Shown: positions 1-8,288 of the stretch, piece by piece
Layout of the letters: the number at the start of each line of letters is the position of its first letter
Position numbering within the stretch: position 1 is the stretch's first letter
Virus record (IMG/VR): IMGVR_UViG_3300017971_000185
Location: 224,694 to 288,693 of that record
Length of the DNA: 64,000 bases
Strand: one strand, 5' to 3'
Source: a virus
Translations under genes and position numbers: made by a program
The notes under the pieces: model-generated
What the model was told of the DNA's origin: nothing
What the model saw: the letters and a program-made list of their open reading frames with translations, nothing else
Databases searched by the model: none

Positions 1-117
1 AAGGGCCGGTGGTTCTCGCAGTACCCGACGACGTTCCACAAGGTAGTCATGCCGGACGGCAAGAAGATGCCTTCTCCGTCTGAGAAGCGCATGGTCCAGG
101 TATTCGCGGCAGTGTGA
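1..117 (+). CDS. C-terminal end of an unknown protein (5' partial)
   Basis: An open frame runs from the first base to a TGA at 115-117 and encodes 38 residues ending in MVQVFAAV. The stop overlaps the next start as TGATG, so the two genes are probably translationally coupled. Too little is present to assign a function. Confidence 0.6.
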   Translation, partial: KGRWFSQYPTTFHKVVMPDGKKMPSPSEKRMVQVFAAV

Positions 118-2900
118 TGGGTCGGCCGAAGTACATCGGGATCTTTCTCACGCCTCAGAGTAGGCGGGCGCTCCTGCGCACCTATCCGCCCGTCCATCCC
201 ACTGTCTACGCCGATCACGTCACGGTGATCTACGATCCCACCGATGCCGACTTGGAGAAGGTCGAATTGGGAGAGATCGTCACGGTCAAGCCGGTAGCTC
301 ATCTGGAGGACGAAAAGGCCCAGGTGTTGAGGGTGAGCATTCCGTCCTACCTGGCTCGGCTCACCAACCGGGTGCCGCACATCACAATCTCTACGGCTCG
401 CGGTGTTGCTCCCGTGTATGCGGGCGAGCTAGCCAAGTCGCACCACACCATGATCGCCCCGAAGCCAGGCAACTACACGGGCATCGTGGACGTGGACAAG
501 CGTAGCCATCCGGTGCGAACGAGGATGTTCCCGCTGGCCGCTGCTCCCAAGCACTACAAGATCGATCAGGGCGACGTTCGCAAGAAGACGCGCCGTGACA
601 AGAAGCAGGAGCTAGAGGAGGCGAAAGACCTTGGTTTCTATTCGTACACGGTGATGAAGGTCGTTCCCATCAAGCAGGTCAAGACTCCGCCGGTCTGGAA
701 CCAAGGGCGTATCGACAGGATCAAGAAGGGGCTCGCGTCTGGGAAAGCCTTTCCGCCCATCTCTCTTGCGGGGAAGCGTCCTCCCTATGAGATCAGTGAC
801 GGCATCCATCGGACCAACGCGAGTATCGACGCTGGCTACACGCACATCCCAGCGTACTTCACGGTGCTCGTAGAGCGCCCCGATCTCTACGAAGAGCCCG
901 AGAAGGAGAAGCCCAAGCTACGGCCAGGTACTTGGGTCAAGATGCGCGCGTCTCGGGACGGTTTCGATTGGGCGGTTGTGATCGAGTACGTGGGTCCTCG
1001 CGTGTGGAAGGGAGTCAAGCGTCACTTGTACGGTCTCGTAGCGGGCGATACGAACAAGTCCGACTTCATCGGAGACTGGATGGACTCCGAGTTTGATCCC
1101 GTGCGGGAAGGACAAGTACCGAGGAAGGTGCGTGAGACGATTCTGGCAGACCCGTTTGCTGATCATCTTCCGCAGCGACGTGTTGCTGCTCGCCATCTCA
1201 TCGCTCGTGACTATTTCGAGATAGGCGACATCATCTTGTACGGGAAGTACAAGAACAAAAAAGCACGGATTGTGGCGTGGGGCAAGGACCACAAGGGAAA
1301 CCCCACTGTCGAGATTGAGCCCATCCCCAAGGGCCGCAAGAAGAACAAGACCCTCGGCCTGTTCCGCATCTGGCACGCGCTCCCGCCAGAGGAGCGGAAG
1401 AAGGAAGCGCAGGTTCGGACGGCGGAATTTTCTCCCAATTGGGATTGGCCCAACGTCCTGAAGAATGTGGCCATCTTCAACCAAATCCACAAGACGGTGA
1501 AGGGATGGACGCGCCTGAGCGACAAGGACCGAGTACCGGCGCTCCAGAAAGAAAAGCCGTTCATCGGACAACTGAAGAAGGATGTCGCGGGCGGAACCTT
1601 CCCTGGTCAATGGGAAGCAGGTTTGGCTGAGTGGCTCTATCAGTGGTGGGGATTCGAGTGCCCCAAGAAAGGCACTTCTGATCTGCTTCATCATGAGCTT
1701 TCGGTTCTGTATCGTCATGTTGCCATCGAGCCCAACAACTATTTACTCAAGAAGGATGTCGAAAATACAGCACGAGTGTTAGACACGTACTCCAAGGAGG
1801 TCAACGACTGTCTCAAGCAAGCCGGGCCAGCGCGTCTGACCTACTCGGGGTTCAAGGTCTGGAATCCGCAGCGCATGCCCGACAAGATGATGCGCAAGCT
1901 GTTGAGCGGCGTCGATCACATCATGGCGATCTTCCGCAAACGAGGGATGGAGAAGGCGCTCACGAAAGGCGTCAAGGACATCCTCGTTCGCAAGTGGACT
2001 AGCAACGATGGAAAGTATGTTGCCTGGTACTTCTCCCGTGAGCGCCGCATCGTCCTGACCGATGCTGTTCTCAAACCCGGCGGTGGTCGGCTCATGGATC
2101 GCTGGATCTCCGAAGTGTTCCTCCATGAGTTTGGGCATCATGTCCACATGACGTACCTCCATCCCAACGCTAAGAAGGAATGGGATGCCGGGTGGAGTCC
2201 TGTTGAGTCGGCACGGGAGAAGGTCGAGCAAGAATTCAAGATCACCGGGAAGGACCGAAGGCGGTTCTTCGATCTCATCGAACGGAATGATTGGAGTCCG
2301 TCGAAAGCGGCACGAAAGCTCAAGGGCTTGGACAAGCTACGGTTCATGGCGTGGCTGCGCAACCCTGGTTTGGGAGAGCCCTTGATTACACCTAAGATTG
2401 TTCGGTTGACGCGTCGAGGGAAGGACGTGTTTGATTTCTTGCGGGACCCAGAGGGGCATTGGCGTCAACAACACCCTGGAGACCTGCTCAGTCATCTCCA
2501 ATATGAGTCGAAGGAGCAGCAGAGAGCGGAAGAGGATGCTTATGTGGCAAAGCAAGTAGCTCAGAAGCTCCGCCGCCTTCGCAACGATGTTTTGTCTCTC
2601 GATTGGGAAGGCGCAGACAAGATTCCCCGAGCGTTGCAAGACGAGATTCGCAAAGAGGACAAGAGCGTAGACGCTGCGATAGATGCTTTGGAAGTCCCCA
2701 CGGATTATGCGAGAACGAATGAGATGGAGGACTTTGCCGAGTCTTTTGTTGCCTTCGTGGCGAACCCGGCAAAGCTCTCGGACCAGGCCAAGTTCCGCAT
2801 GCAGCGTGCTCTCAGCCTCTCCGGGCTCTACGGCAAGCCGATTATGAGGCTGGCTGAGCGGGTCGCTCAGACCTGGCGTCGAAGGCAGGCCGCAGCCTAG
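117..2900 (+). CDS. multidomain protein: 2H phosphoesterase-like, ParB-like and zinc metallopeptidase domains
   Basis: This 927-residue protein is the largest in the first 30 kb. The N-terminal region has two HxT motifs (HVT at 34-36, HIT at 88-90), as in 2H phosphoesterases that act on cyclic phosphates or RNA ends. Around 160-250 a DGIHR motif at 228-232 followed by an IPAYF strand resembles the ParB/sulfiredoxin-like fold. The C-terminal third has HEFGHH at 670-675 and a later NEMEDFAESF segment (about 868-877) that could supply the third zinc ligand, as in gluzincin peptidases. Domain identities are inferred from motifs only. The ATG at 117 overlaps the upstream stop, and a GTG at 114 is the alternative start. 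Its size and composite build would suit a virion or injected protein, but that is inference. Confidence 0.6.
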   Translation: MGRPKYIGIFLTPQSRRALLRTYPPVHPTVYADHVTVIYDPTDADLEKVELGEIVTVKPVAHLEDEKAQVLRVSIPSYLARLTNRVPHITISTARGVAPVYAGELAKSHHTMIAPKPGNYTGIVDVDKRSHPVRTRMFPLAAAPKHYKIDQGDVRKKTRRDKKQELEEAKDLGFYSYTVMKVVPIKQVKTPPVWNQGRIDRIKKGLASGKAFPPISLAGKRPPYEISDGIHRTNASIDAGYTHIPAYFTVLVERPDLYEEPEKEKPKLRPGTWVKMRASRDGFDWAVVIEYVGPRVWKGVKRHLYGLVAGDTNKSDFIGDWMDSEFDPVREGQVPRKVRETILADPFADHLPQRRVAARHLIARDYFEIGDIILYGKYKNKKARIVAWGKDHKGNPTVEIEPIPKGRKKNKTLGLFRIWHALPPEERKKEAQVRTAEFSPNWDWPNVLKNVAIFNQIHKTVKGWTRLSDKDRVPALQKEKPFIGQLKKDVAGGTFPGQWEAGLAEWLYQWWGFECPKKGTSDLLHHELSVLYRHVAIEPNNYLLKKDVENTARVLDTYSKEVNDCLKQAGPARLTYSGFKVWNPQRMPDKMMRKLLSGVDHIMAIFRKRGMEKALTKGVKDILVRKWTSNDGKYVAWYFSRERRIVLTDAVLKPGGGRLMDRWISEVFLHEFGHHVHMTYLHPNAKKEWDAGWSPVESAREKVEQEFKITGKDRRRFFDLIERNDWSPSKAARKLKGLDKLRFMAWLRNPGLGEPLITPKIVRLTRRGKDVFDFLRDPEGHWRQQHPGDLLSHLQYESKEQQRAEEDAYVAKQVAQKLRRLRNDVLSLDWEGADKIPRALQDEIRKEDKSVDAAIDALEVPTDYARTNEMEDFAESFVAFVANPAKLSDQAKFRMQRALSLSGLYGKPIMRLAERVAQTWRRRQAAA

Positions 2901-3041
2901 CTCTGAGGCTCTGAGGAGCGTCTCCAGAGGCTTCTGGGCCGCCAGGATGCGGCTGTAGTCTCGGGGCTCTGGAGGCTCAGGGAGGCTCCCAGGGCGTCCT
3001 ACGGGTTGCGGGCAACGCGCACCGCGCCGGGCGCGCATTTC
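2901..3041. other. intergenic spacer rich in GGCTC/GAGCC blocks
   Basis: No gene is visible. The stretch carries repeated GAGGCTC, CTCTGAGG and GGAGGCTC blocks that could form alternative hairpins and may end transcription of the preceding gene. Similar spacers occur near 35230-35300 and 54240-54400. The next promoter-like motif starts at 3042. Confidence 0.4.
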
Positions 3042-3071
3042 GTATGCACTTTTGGTAGATTCTGGCGTAGA
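3042..3071 (+). promoter_or_regulatory. phage promoter-like motif
   Basis: A copy of the recurrent motif: an ACTTTT block, then GATTCTGGCGTAGA, with the standard 24 bases from ACT to the end of GTAGA. It departs from consensus in the first four bases. It ends 10 bases before the FHA gene start. Confidence 0.6.
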
Positions 3072-3081
3072 GGGCGTAGAG

Positions 3082-4221
3082 ATGAAGGTTCTCAAGCTAC
3101 AGATCTTCCATGGCAACGAGATGAAGGAATGGCGCACGATCGAGGACGACGTGACCAAGATCGGGACGCTCCAGTCCTCGCACATCCAGCTTGAAGGGCT
3201 AGCGCGCATGCACGCGGTGATCGAGCGCAGCACGGACACGTTCCGGCTCATCGATCTCGGCGGCGTGCCTCCGACTTTCGTCAATGGCGAGCAGATCAGG
3301 CAGGCCGAGATTCAGAATGGCGACATGATCCACTTCGGTCGAGAGGGTCCGTGGAGTATGCGCGCGACCATCGAGACAGCCGTCGAGGTTGACGTGGACC
3401 GCAAGCCGGAGGCCCCTGACTCTTTGTCACGGGATGAGCTTTTCGAGACTTTCGCCAACGCAGCCCAACGACGCAAGGAGCGAGAGGACAAGGAGGATAT
3501 TCCAGACGATGAGCTTTTTGATCATTACTATCGCAAGTACCAACGTCGTAAGGCTCAGGAGCAAGAGCGCGAGAAGGACTCGGGGCAAGAGAAGTTGTTT
3601 GAGAGCCTGTGCGAACAGATGGAGGAGCTTGTAGAGGAGCGCTCAGAAGACCAGAAGAATGACATTACACGGATGCTTACCCAGGTGAAGTCTCTGTGGA
3701 AGAGCAAGGATCCTGAAAGAAAGCAAGATCAGATCCGACGCCTTGAGGATATTATTCAGGCTCTCAAGCAAGACAGGCAAGAGAAGGAGCAGATGGCGCA
3801 CGCTTTGATCGATGCCACGAGCCAAATCATTGCGGAAGGCACGATGGAAGAGGCGTTCAAGATCTCCGAAGAAGAGGCGCTTGAGAAAGCCGCCGATCTC
3901 GTCATGGAGGTCAGTCAGTACAAGGATGCCCTCGGTCTCCTTCAGGTGTTTTCTGGGCCAAAAGAAGGCGGAGCAGGGGACAAGAAAGTCTTTCTCAAGG
4001 GGAAACATCTCTTGGAGAAACAATTGTCGGGGGAGGTCGCTAGAAAGAGTCTGTTCTTGAGTCTCTACATCGCGCGGGCAGGCGGCTGGACGTGGGAGCA
4101 ACAACAAAAGGAAATGCTGAAAGCGCGGCGTAACCTGACTGAGGAGGAGCTTCAAGTGCTTGAAAACCATCCCGCAGTCAAGAAGGTTTTTGAAGCCATG
4201 GAGAGGCAGAGCGGTAGCTAG
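3082..4221 (+). CDS. FHA-domain protein with long coiled-coil tail
   Basis: The N-terminal 90 residues match the forkhead-associated phosphothreonine-binding fold: KIG at 26-28, SSHIQL from 32, RMHAVIE from 42 and FVNGE at 66-70. The rest (about 110-380) is highly charged and mostly helical, with probable coiled coil rich in E, K, R and Q. FHA domains recruit threonine-phosphorylated partners, so this protein may bind a host or phage Ser/Thr-kinase substrate. ATG 3082 is preferred over upstream in-frame starts because it follows the promoter motif and an AGGG/GAG ribosome site. It is 379 residues long. Confidence 0.75.
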   Translation: MKVLKLQIFHGNEMKEWRTIEDDVTKIGTLQSSHIQLEGLARMHAVIERSTDTFRLIDLGGVPPTFVNGEQIRQAEIQNGDMIHFGREGPWSMRATIETAVEVDVDRKPEAPDSLSRDELFETFANAAQRRKEREDKEDIPDDELFDHYYRKYQRRKAQEQEREKDSGQEKLFESLCEQMEELVEERSEDQKNDITRMLTQVKSLWKSKDPERKQDQIRRLEDIIQALKQDRQEKEQMAHALIDATSQIIAEGTMEEAFKISEEEALEKAADLVMEVSQYKDALGLLQVFSGPKEGGAGDKKVFLKGKHLLEKQLSGEVARKSLFLSLYIARAGGWTWEQQQKEMLKARRNLTEEELQVLENHPAVKKVFEAMERQSGS

Positions 4222-4245
4222 TCGATAAACCACGGTTTACAGGAG

Positions 4246-4920
4246 ATGCTGAAGCCGCAGGACATCGTGCATGTAGGAGGGACGCTGACCGCCGCTAGCG
4301 TGTTGGCTGCCTACCACCAAGGAGTGTTTCCTTGGTTCTCGCACGATGGCAGCGACGTGCTTTGGTGGTCGCCAGATCCTCGATTCGTGCTCGACGTGAA
4401 CGAGGTACACAGAGGGCGCACCGTTCGGAAAGCGCTCAAGAAGCTCGACTTCACGATCGACGCTGAGTTTGACCAAGTGATACAGGAGTGTGCCGACAAG
4501 CGCTATGCAGCCAGGTCTGCGATGGGAACCGATCGGACCGACACTTGGATCACTCCCCGGATGTTGAAGGTGTACCGGAAGCTCTATCGAGAAGGCTACG
4601 CGCACAGCGTCGAGGCGTGGAAGGATGGCGATCTAGTAGGTGGTCTTTACGGTCTGTGCCTGGGCAACGTGTTCTTTGGCGAGTCCATGTTTGCGCACAT
4701 GCCCAATGCGTCCAAGGCGGCTCTTGTGTTCCTTTGCGATAAGCTGAAGGAAGCGGGTGTCGGAAGGATCGATTGTCAGATGGAGACTCCGCTGATGCGC
4801 TACATGGGAGCCAAATTTGTCAGTCGGGCGCAGTTTCGAGATGGTCTCTTGTTGGGCTTGCTCACCAAGCCCACGCTCCGAGGAAAGTGGTCTGTAGATG
4901 GGTTGCCAGACGCAGAGTGA
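4246..4920 (+). CDS. aat: leucyl/phenylalanyl-tRNA--protein transferase
   Basis: Aat transfers Leu or Phe from aminoacyl-tRNA to proteins with N-terminal Lys or Arg, marking them for ClpS/ClpAP degradation. The 224-residue protein has the family hallmarks: GVFPWF near 26-31, WWSPDPR at 40-46, TWITPRM at 100-106 and FGESMF at 144-149 followed by NASKAAL. Its length is near that of the E. coli enzyme, so it appears complete. An AGGAG site precedes the ATG. The gene overlaps the next one by 23 bases and lies downstream of the FHA gene, probably in one transcript. A phage-borne Aat could redirect the host N-degron pathway. Confidence 0.93.
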   Translation: MLKPQDIVHVGGTLTAASVLAAYHQGVFPWFSHDGSDVLWWSPDPRFVLDVNEVHRGRTVRKALKKLDFTIDAEFDQVIQECADKRYAARSAMGTDRTDTWITPRMLKVYRKLYREGYAHSVEAWKDGDLVGGLYGLCLGNVFFGESMFAHMPNASKAALVFLCDKLKEAGVGRIDCQMETPLMRYMGAKFVSRAQFRDGLLLGLLTKPTLRGKWSVDGLPDAE

Positions 4921-5263
4921 CGTAGTTTCCCTGCCCAACCCGCCGCCAGACGGCTCGACCGTGGAGGAGATCTTGACTTACCTGGACACGATCAGGGTCA
5001 TCGATCCGGTGCCGCACGCCGTGGTCACGTTGAACGGCTACACCTTCAGGCTCGACTGGCCTCGCATTCCGATGCTGCCGCCTACGATGTGGTACATCAC
5101 GTCAACGAGCCCAGCCACAGCGAGGGATACACAGATAGCTCGTCCCCGTCTCGGATGGCAGTGGTGTTGGGAATATGCAATCGACACGATCAAAGCCGAG
5201 ATTGAGCGGGTATTAACCGCTATACCAACCCCAGACCCAGGCCCATGGCCACCACCCCTATGA
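4898..5263 (+). CDS. unknown protein
   Basis: This 121-residue protein overlaps the end of aat by 23 bases and the next gene by 19. It has a proline-rich C-terminus (PTPDPGPWPPPL) and several aromatic residues in its middle. I recognise no domain. Confidence 0.6.
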   Translation: MGCQTQSDVVSLPNPPPDGSTVEEILTYLDTIRVIDPVPHAVVTLNGYTFRLDWPRIPMLPPTMWYITSTSPATARDTQIARPRLGWQWCWEYAIDTIKAEIERVLTAIPTPDPGPWPPPL

Positions 5264-5694
5264 TCAACCTGACCCCAAAGGCTCTCTGCAAGCGAATTTT
5301 CCAAGGTAGTGAAGGCATCCAAGCCGCTGCTATAGCACGGTGCAGCGAAAGCGGTTGGGATGGGAGGCTCTGGCTGGCTGACGGGAAATCCGAGCATACC
5401 CCGCCTCCCTTTTCTACTCCTTGGGAAGATACCTTTTCGAAGCTCTTGCTCTTGCTGGGGACGCTTTCCGTCGACAAGTTTCATGTCAACACAGAGGCCC
5501 GTCGCATAGCCGATCCCGCGCATAGTCTTGTAGTCGAGAAGCAAGACGAGTGGGTCGTGCTTGTGGCCGTGGCTTTGGGACACCCAATCCGTAAGAGCTT
5601 GCGCCGAATGATTGCCAAGACGTTCCGCGATCTTCGGAAGGATGGACCGCCGCAGAAGGTGATTCCCTTCACGCCAGTCGCCGTTGAGGAGTAG
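5245..5694 (+). CDS. unknown protein
   Basis: The 149-residue product has a hydrophobic helix (FSKLLLLLGTL) followed by a strand-rich part with VVEKQDEWVVLVAVAL. No family was recognised. It sits two bases before the next start, within the same plus-strand run. Confidence 0.6.
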   Translation: MATTPMINLTPKALCKRIFQGSEGIQAAAIARCSESGWDGRLWLADGKSEHTPPPFSTPWEDTFSKLLLLLGTLSVDKFHVNTEARRIADPAHSLVVEKQDEWVVLVAVALGHPIRKSLRRMIAKTFRDLRKDGPPQKVIPFTPVAVEE

Positions 5695-5696
5695 CG

Positions 5697-5942
5697 ATGC
5701 CTGATACTGAGGAAGAGGTTGTCTACATCGAGGACGATGACTTTGAGCGGCTAGTGGACGACTACTTCGCCGGCATCTATACCGACTTGGGAGAGATGGG
5801 CGTGCCGGAGGACCGGATGCCCACGTCTCTGCAAGTGCTCTCGCACGTCATGGACTGTATAGATGAGTCTCGGCTCAAGGCATGGATGGAAGCCTATGCC
5901 GCGGCCGAGGGCAAGGCTGAGCCGCCACAACAGGAGTTGTGA
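5697..5942 (+). CDS. small acidic protein
   Basis: This 81-residue, strongly acidic protein begins MPDTEEEVVYIEDDDFE. It starts directly after the preceding stop (TAGCG then ATG). No family was recognised. Confidence 0.6.
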   Translation: MPDTEEEVVYIEDDDFERLVDDYFAGIYTDLGEMGVPEDRMPTSLQVLSHVMDCIDESRLKAWMEAYAAAEGKAEPPQQEL

Positions 5943-5981
5943 TCGGTAGAGTCCGATCACCTGGCAAACCAGGAGGATCAG

Positions 5982-6266
5982 ATGCCGATCAAGAAGAAAA
6001 CAAAGACGACCAAAGCTAGACCGACCAAGGCCGCATCGACAAACGTCGAGGAAGCCATCTCTGTGAAGAACGGAATCAAGGCCACAGTCTACAAGGACAA
6101 GGCTGGCGAGTTTCGTTGGCGAGTTGTCAAGAAGGGTCGGGTTATCGGAGCGAGCAGCGAGGGCTACAAGCGTCGAGGGAGTGCTGTGTCCAACTTCACG
6201 AATCTCTGCGAAGCCATGCGACTCGTCAGGCCGAAACCGAAGAAAGCCGCGGCGAAGAGAGCATGA
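5982..6266 (+). CDS. DUF1508 (YegP-like) domain protein
   Basis: A lysine-rich N-terminus of about 25 residues precedes one DUF1508-type repeat: a YKDKAGEFRWRVV strand pair, then IGASSEGYKRRGSA. The family is widespread in bacteria and of unclear function. The lysine-rich tails at both ends suggest nucleic-acid binding (inference). An AGGAGG site precedes the ATG. Confidence 0.75.
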   Translation: MPIKKKTKTTKARPTKAASTNVEEAISVKNGIKATVYKDKAGEFRWRVVKKGRVIGASSEGYKRRGSAVSNFTNLCEAMRLVRPKPKKAAAKRA

Positions 6267-6376
6267 TCACCAAGCCTGTCAAGGACCCTGAGCGTCGAAA
6301 GGCTCGAAAGCGCAAGAAGGCGCCGAAGGATCCTCGACAGGGGCTTCGCTTGTACGCTATCCTGCGAAGCCAGTGA
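6263..6376 (+). CDS. small basic protein
   Basis: A 37-residue frame rich in Lys and Arg (PERRKARKRKKAPKDPR) starts at an ATG overlapping the preceding TGA and ends overlapping the next GTG. The tight coupling on both sides supports it. It may bind nucleic acid. Confidence 0.5.
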   Translation: MITKPVKDPERRKARKRKKAPKDPRQGLRLYAILRSQ

Positions 6377-6627
6377 CGTTTGGGTACAGGAAGTCACGTG
6401 ACGAGTGGTCATGCTACGACTGCGGCATGGTGCGGCCGGAGTACCACATGCTCTGGGATGGTGTGTGGGAGAAAGCGTGGGACGGAAAGCAGCCACCGCA
6501 CGAGGATCCTCGCGATCCTCGTCAGCCGTTGCAGTTGTGCTTCGCGTGCTTAGAGAAGCGACTCGGGCGTCCGTTGGCCAACGCAGACTTCACCACCGCG
6601 CCGGTCAACAATTTCTGGCTTCGTTGA
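6373..6627 (+). CDS. small zinc-binding protein (CxxC...CxxC)
   Basis: The 84-residue protein has CYDC near 14-17 and CFAC near 57-60, a treble-clef or zinc-ribbon spacing, followed by LEKRLGRPL. Related small proteins are common in phages and actinobacteria, with no known function. The start is GTG 6373, overlapping the upstream TGA. Confidence 0.65.
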   Translation: MTFGYRKSRDEWSCYDCGMVRPEYHMLWDGVWEKAWDGKQPPHEDPRDPRQPLQLCFACLEKRLGRPLANADFTTAPVNNFWLR

Positions 6628-6651
6628 GCGCGTTGTCTGTTTCCTATGCGT

Positions 6652-6826
6652 CTATGCGTCAAACGCCTCGACGCGGATCAGCGGCGCCGCGCCTCCACCG
6701 ATCATCATGATACGGCCGGGGCTCAGCGAGCAGAGGTTCTCGATCTCCTGCTCATCGAGTCCGTCCCGATTGTCCGTCGAGTGGATAGCGCTGGCTGTTG
6801 GTGATCGTCTCTCTCGTCCGTGCCAT
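6652..6826 (-). CDS. small protein, apparently frameshifted
   Basis: An ATG at 6826 with an AGGAG site opens a 24-residue frame (MARTRETITNSQ...) that stops at 6752. A different frame continues to 6652 with a convincing tail (LDEQEIENLCSLSPGRIMM then IGGGAAPLIRVEAFDA). Joining the two near 6755-6775 gives a protein of about 57 residues. This is either a frameshift mutation, a sequencing error or recoding. It is the last gene of the minus-strand operon. Confidence 0.4.
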
Positions 6827-6845
6827 CGTCTCAGTCTCCTGTGGG

Positions 6846-7112
6846 TTACGAATTCTTCGGAAAGTGCTCCTGTAGGTACGCCGCGACTGCGCGGCCGAGG
6901 GGGGTGATGTCCCACGTACGCTCACAATCGCCGTAGGACACAGAGAGCACGCCAAGATCAACAAGCGGATTCAGGTTGACCGCGGTTTGGCGATTACCAC
7001 GCCGCGGCTCGGTCCAGGGGCCACACTTTGCAAAGTCGGTGAGATAGAGGCGCTGGTGAACCTCCAGCCCCTCCGCTACCTCTGCCGGTGTCCGCTCTGG
7101 TGTGGGGGTCAT
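6846..7112 (-). CDS. small winged-helix-like protein
   Basis: This 88-residue protein ends with LGVLSVSYGD...ITPLGRAVAAYLQEH, the strand-turn-helix pattern seen in several small proteins of this window (7401, 9679, 10565). The pattern suits the wing and last helix of a winged helix-turn-helix. A GAGGAGG site precedes the ATG. Confidence 0.6.
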   Translation of the reverse strand: MTPTPERTPAEVAEGLEVHQRLYLTDFAKCGPWTEPRRGNRQTAVNLNPLVDLGVLSVSYGDCERTWDITPLGRAVAAYLQEHFPKNS

Positions 7113-7115
7113 GGC

Positions 7116-7373
7116 CTAGATGACCTCCTCTGCGACGACGGGAAGGCCCGTCTCTCGGCTCAGTTCCTCGGCCGCCGCAAGCGCATCGTCTCGGTCTAGG
7201 TGGGTGTCCAGCGTCTCTGTGGTGATCGCGCCGCCAGACGCGTCGAGTCGGTCCCGGCTCACGATCCATAGAGGATCGGCGCCCGGGTCGCTGTCCGAGT
7301 CGAGCCAGACGCTCAGGACGGTGCGCGTCTCGTCGGCGCTGCGCAGGGCCGGGGTGATCTTTGTCCGTGCCAT
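7116..7373 (-). CDS. unknown small protein
   Basis: ATG 7373 has a GGAGG site eight bases upstream and is preferred over ATG 7391. The 85-residue product begins MARTKIT, like the frameshifted gene at 6826 (MARTRET), which suggests duplicated 5' ends. No fold was recognised. Confidence 0.6.
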   Translation of the reverse strand: MARTKITPALRSADETRTVLSVWLDSDSDPGADPLWIVSRDRLDASGGAITTETLDTHLDRDDALAAAEELSRETGLPVVAEEVI

Positions 7374-7400
7374 TGTCTCTGCCTCCGTCATCGGTGGGGG

Positions 7401-7586
7401 TCATGGGATCCTCCCCTCGACACGATTGTGATAGTCTGCCCGTGCCTTCAAGTAGTCCGCGACTGCGCGGCCGAGCGGCGTGCGCCGTCCACCCCGCTGC
7501 ACGAGACCGGCAGCGACAAGGGCATCAAGATCGACGCCATACAGGACAGCGCGCGCGTCGTCGGTGACTTGGATGATGATGCTCAT
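7401..7586 (-). CDS. small winged-helix-like protein
   Basis: This 61-residue protein has LDALVAAGLVQRGGRRTPLG followed by RAVADYLKARA, matching the small winged-helix pattern at 6846 and 10565. The start at 7586 overlaps the preceding TAA by one base, so translation is probably coupled to the membrane peptide upstream. Confidence 0.6.
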   Translation of the reverse strand: MSIIIQVTDDARAVLYGVDLDALVAAGLVQRGGRRTPLGRAVADYLKARADYHNRVEGRIP

Positions 7587-7696
7587 TACTTCGTCCCACT
7601 CACGAAGATCAGCACCTTGCCGAGCAGCCAAAGGCCGAGTCCGGCCGGGATGCAAATGACCGCGGTAAGTACGAGCAGACTGAGGATCGCTTCCAT
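7586..7696 (-). CDS. 36-residue single-pass membrane protein
   Basis: The frame MEAILSLLVLTAVICIPAGL continues through a second hydrophobic part to VSGTK. It is one long transmembrane segment with almost no soluble part. It is the first gene of the minus-strand operon, ten bases after the promoter motif at 7706-7733, with a GAGGG ribosome site. Small phage membrane proteins of this kind often act on host membranes, but no function can be assigned. Confidence 0.65.
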   Translation of the reverse strand: MEAILSLLVLTAVICIPAGLGLWLLGKVLIFVSGTK

Positions 7697-7705
7697 TTCA
7701 CCCTC

Positions 7706-7733
7706 TCTACGCGGGATTCCGGCGAAAGTATAT
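7706..7733 (-). promoter_or_regulatory. phage promoter-like motif (minus strand)
   Basis: Read on the minus strand it has TATACTTTCG, then GGAATCCCGCGTAGA, with 24 bases from ACT to the end of GTAGA. It lies back to back with the plus-strand copy at 7797, forming a divergent promoter region. Confidence 0.75.
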
Positions 7734-7796
7734 TGCGGGAGGCGCGCGCTCTACAAGGCTGTGGAACGCTGTCTAAAAGCGAAATTCGGAGCCTCT

Positions 7797-7824
7797 ATGC
7801 ACTTTTCCTTCGATTCCGCGTAGA
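7797..7824 (+). promoter_or_regulatory. phage promoter-like motif
   Basis: ACTTTTCCTT, then CGATTCCGCGTAGA, with the standard 24-base spacing. The GTAAA part is replaced by ATGC. It ends 16 bases before the GTG start of the cysteine-peptidase-like gene. Confidence 0.65.
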
Positions 7825-7840
7825 CACGAAAGAGGGATTG

Positions 7841-8284
7841 GTGCGCAAACCGCACAAAGGCACCTTACGAGCACTCGCCAAACGATTCCGGGCTTGGCTC
7901 GTCACGCTTCCTCAGATCGCCTCTTTCGATGAGGATCTCTGTGGGGCGTGTGCGATTGCTTCGGATGGTCTGGCTCGCTTTCTTCGTAAAGAAGGTTTCG
8001 ACGCTTGGTTTGTCGAGGGCCAGTACGTTCCTTGCGCCAACAGCACTCGGTCAGAGGACTTTTACGGTGCCGAGACCAACCATTGTTGGGTCGAGGTTGG
8101 TCGGAAGTGGATCGTGGACATCACTGCTAGGCAGTACAGTGGGCGATTCCCCGAGGTCTACATTGTGCCCACAGAGCATGAGGACTATCATAGATTCCGG
8201 CGAGGGCCGTATGCTCTTCGATGCGTGCGGCGGGAGTGGCCGAAAGACCACCATCCACTCGGTCGAAAGCTACGCATCAGGTAG
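7841..8284 (+). CDS. transglutaminase/papain-like cysteine protein
   Basis: The 147-residue product shows the Cys-His-Asp order of transglutaminase-like or NlpC/papain-type folds: LCGACAIAS (C34/C37), NHCWVEV (H81) and WIVDITARQY (D93). This would suit a small peptidase, amidase or acyltransferase. The start is GTG 7841 with an AGAGGG site. Upstream in-frame codons would place the start before the promoter motif. The stop falls five bases before the kinase gene, probably in the same transcript. Confidence 0.6.
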   Translation: MRKPHKGTLRALAKRFRAWLVTLPQIASFDEDLCGACAIASDGLARFLRKEGFDAWFVEGQYVPCANSTRSEDFYGAETNHCWVEVGRKWIVDITARQYSGRFPEVYIVPTEHEDYHRFRRGPYALRCVRREWPKDHHPLGRKLRIR

Positions 8285-8288
8285 GAGT

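Noticed and set aside
918-1718. 266-codon minus-strand frame inside the first large gene
   Set aside because: It is a long shadow due to codon bias in a GC-rich gene. The plus-strand frame has motifs and coupling to its neighbours.
2337-3284. 315-codon minus-strand frame spanning the 2.9 kb spacer
   Set aside because: It overlaps two well-supported plus-strand genes and a promoter motif and has no coding features of its own.
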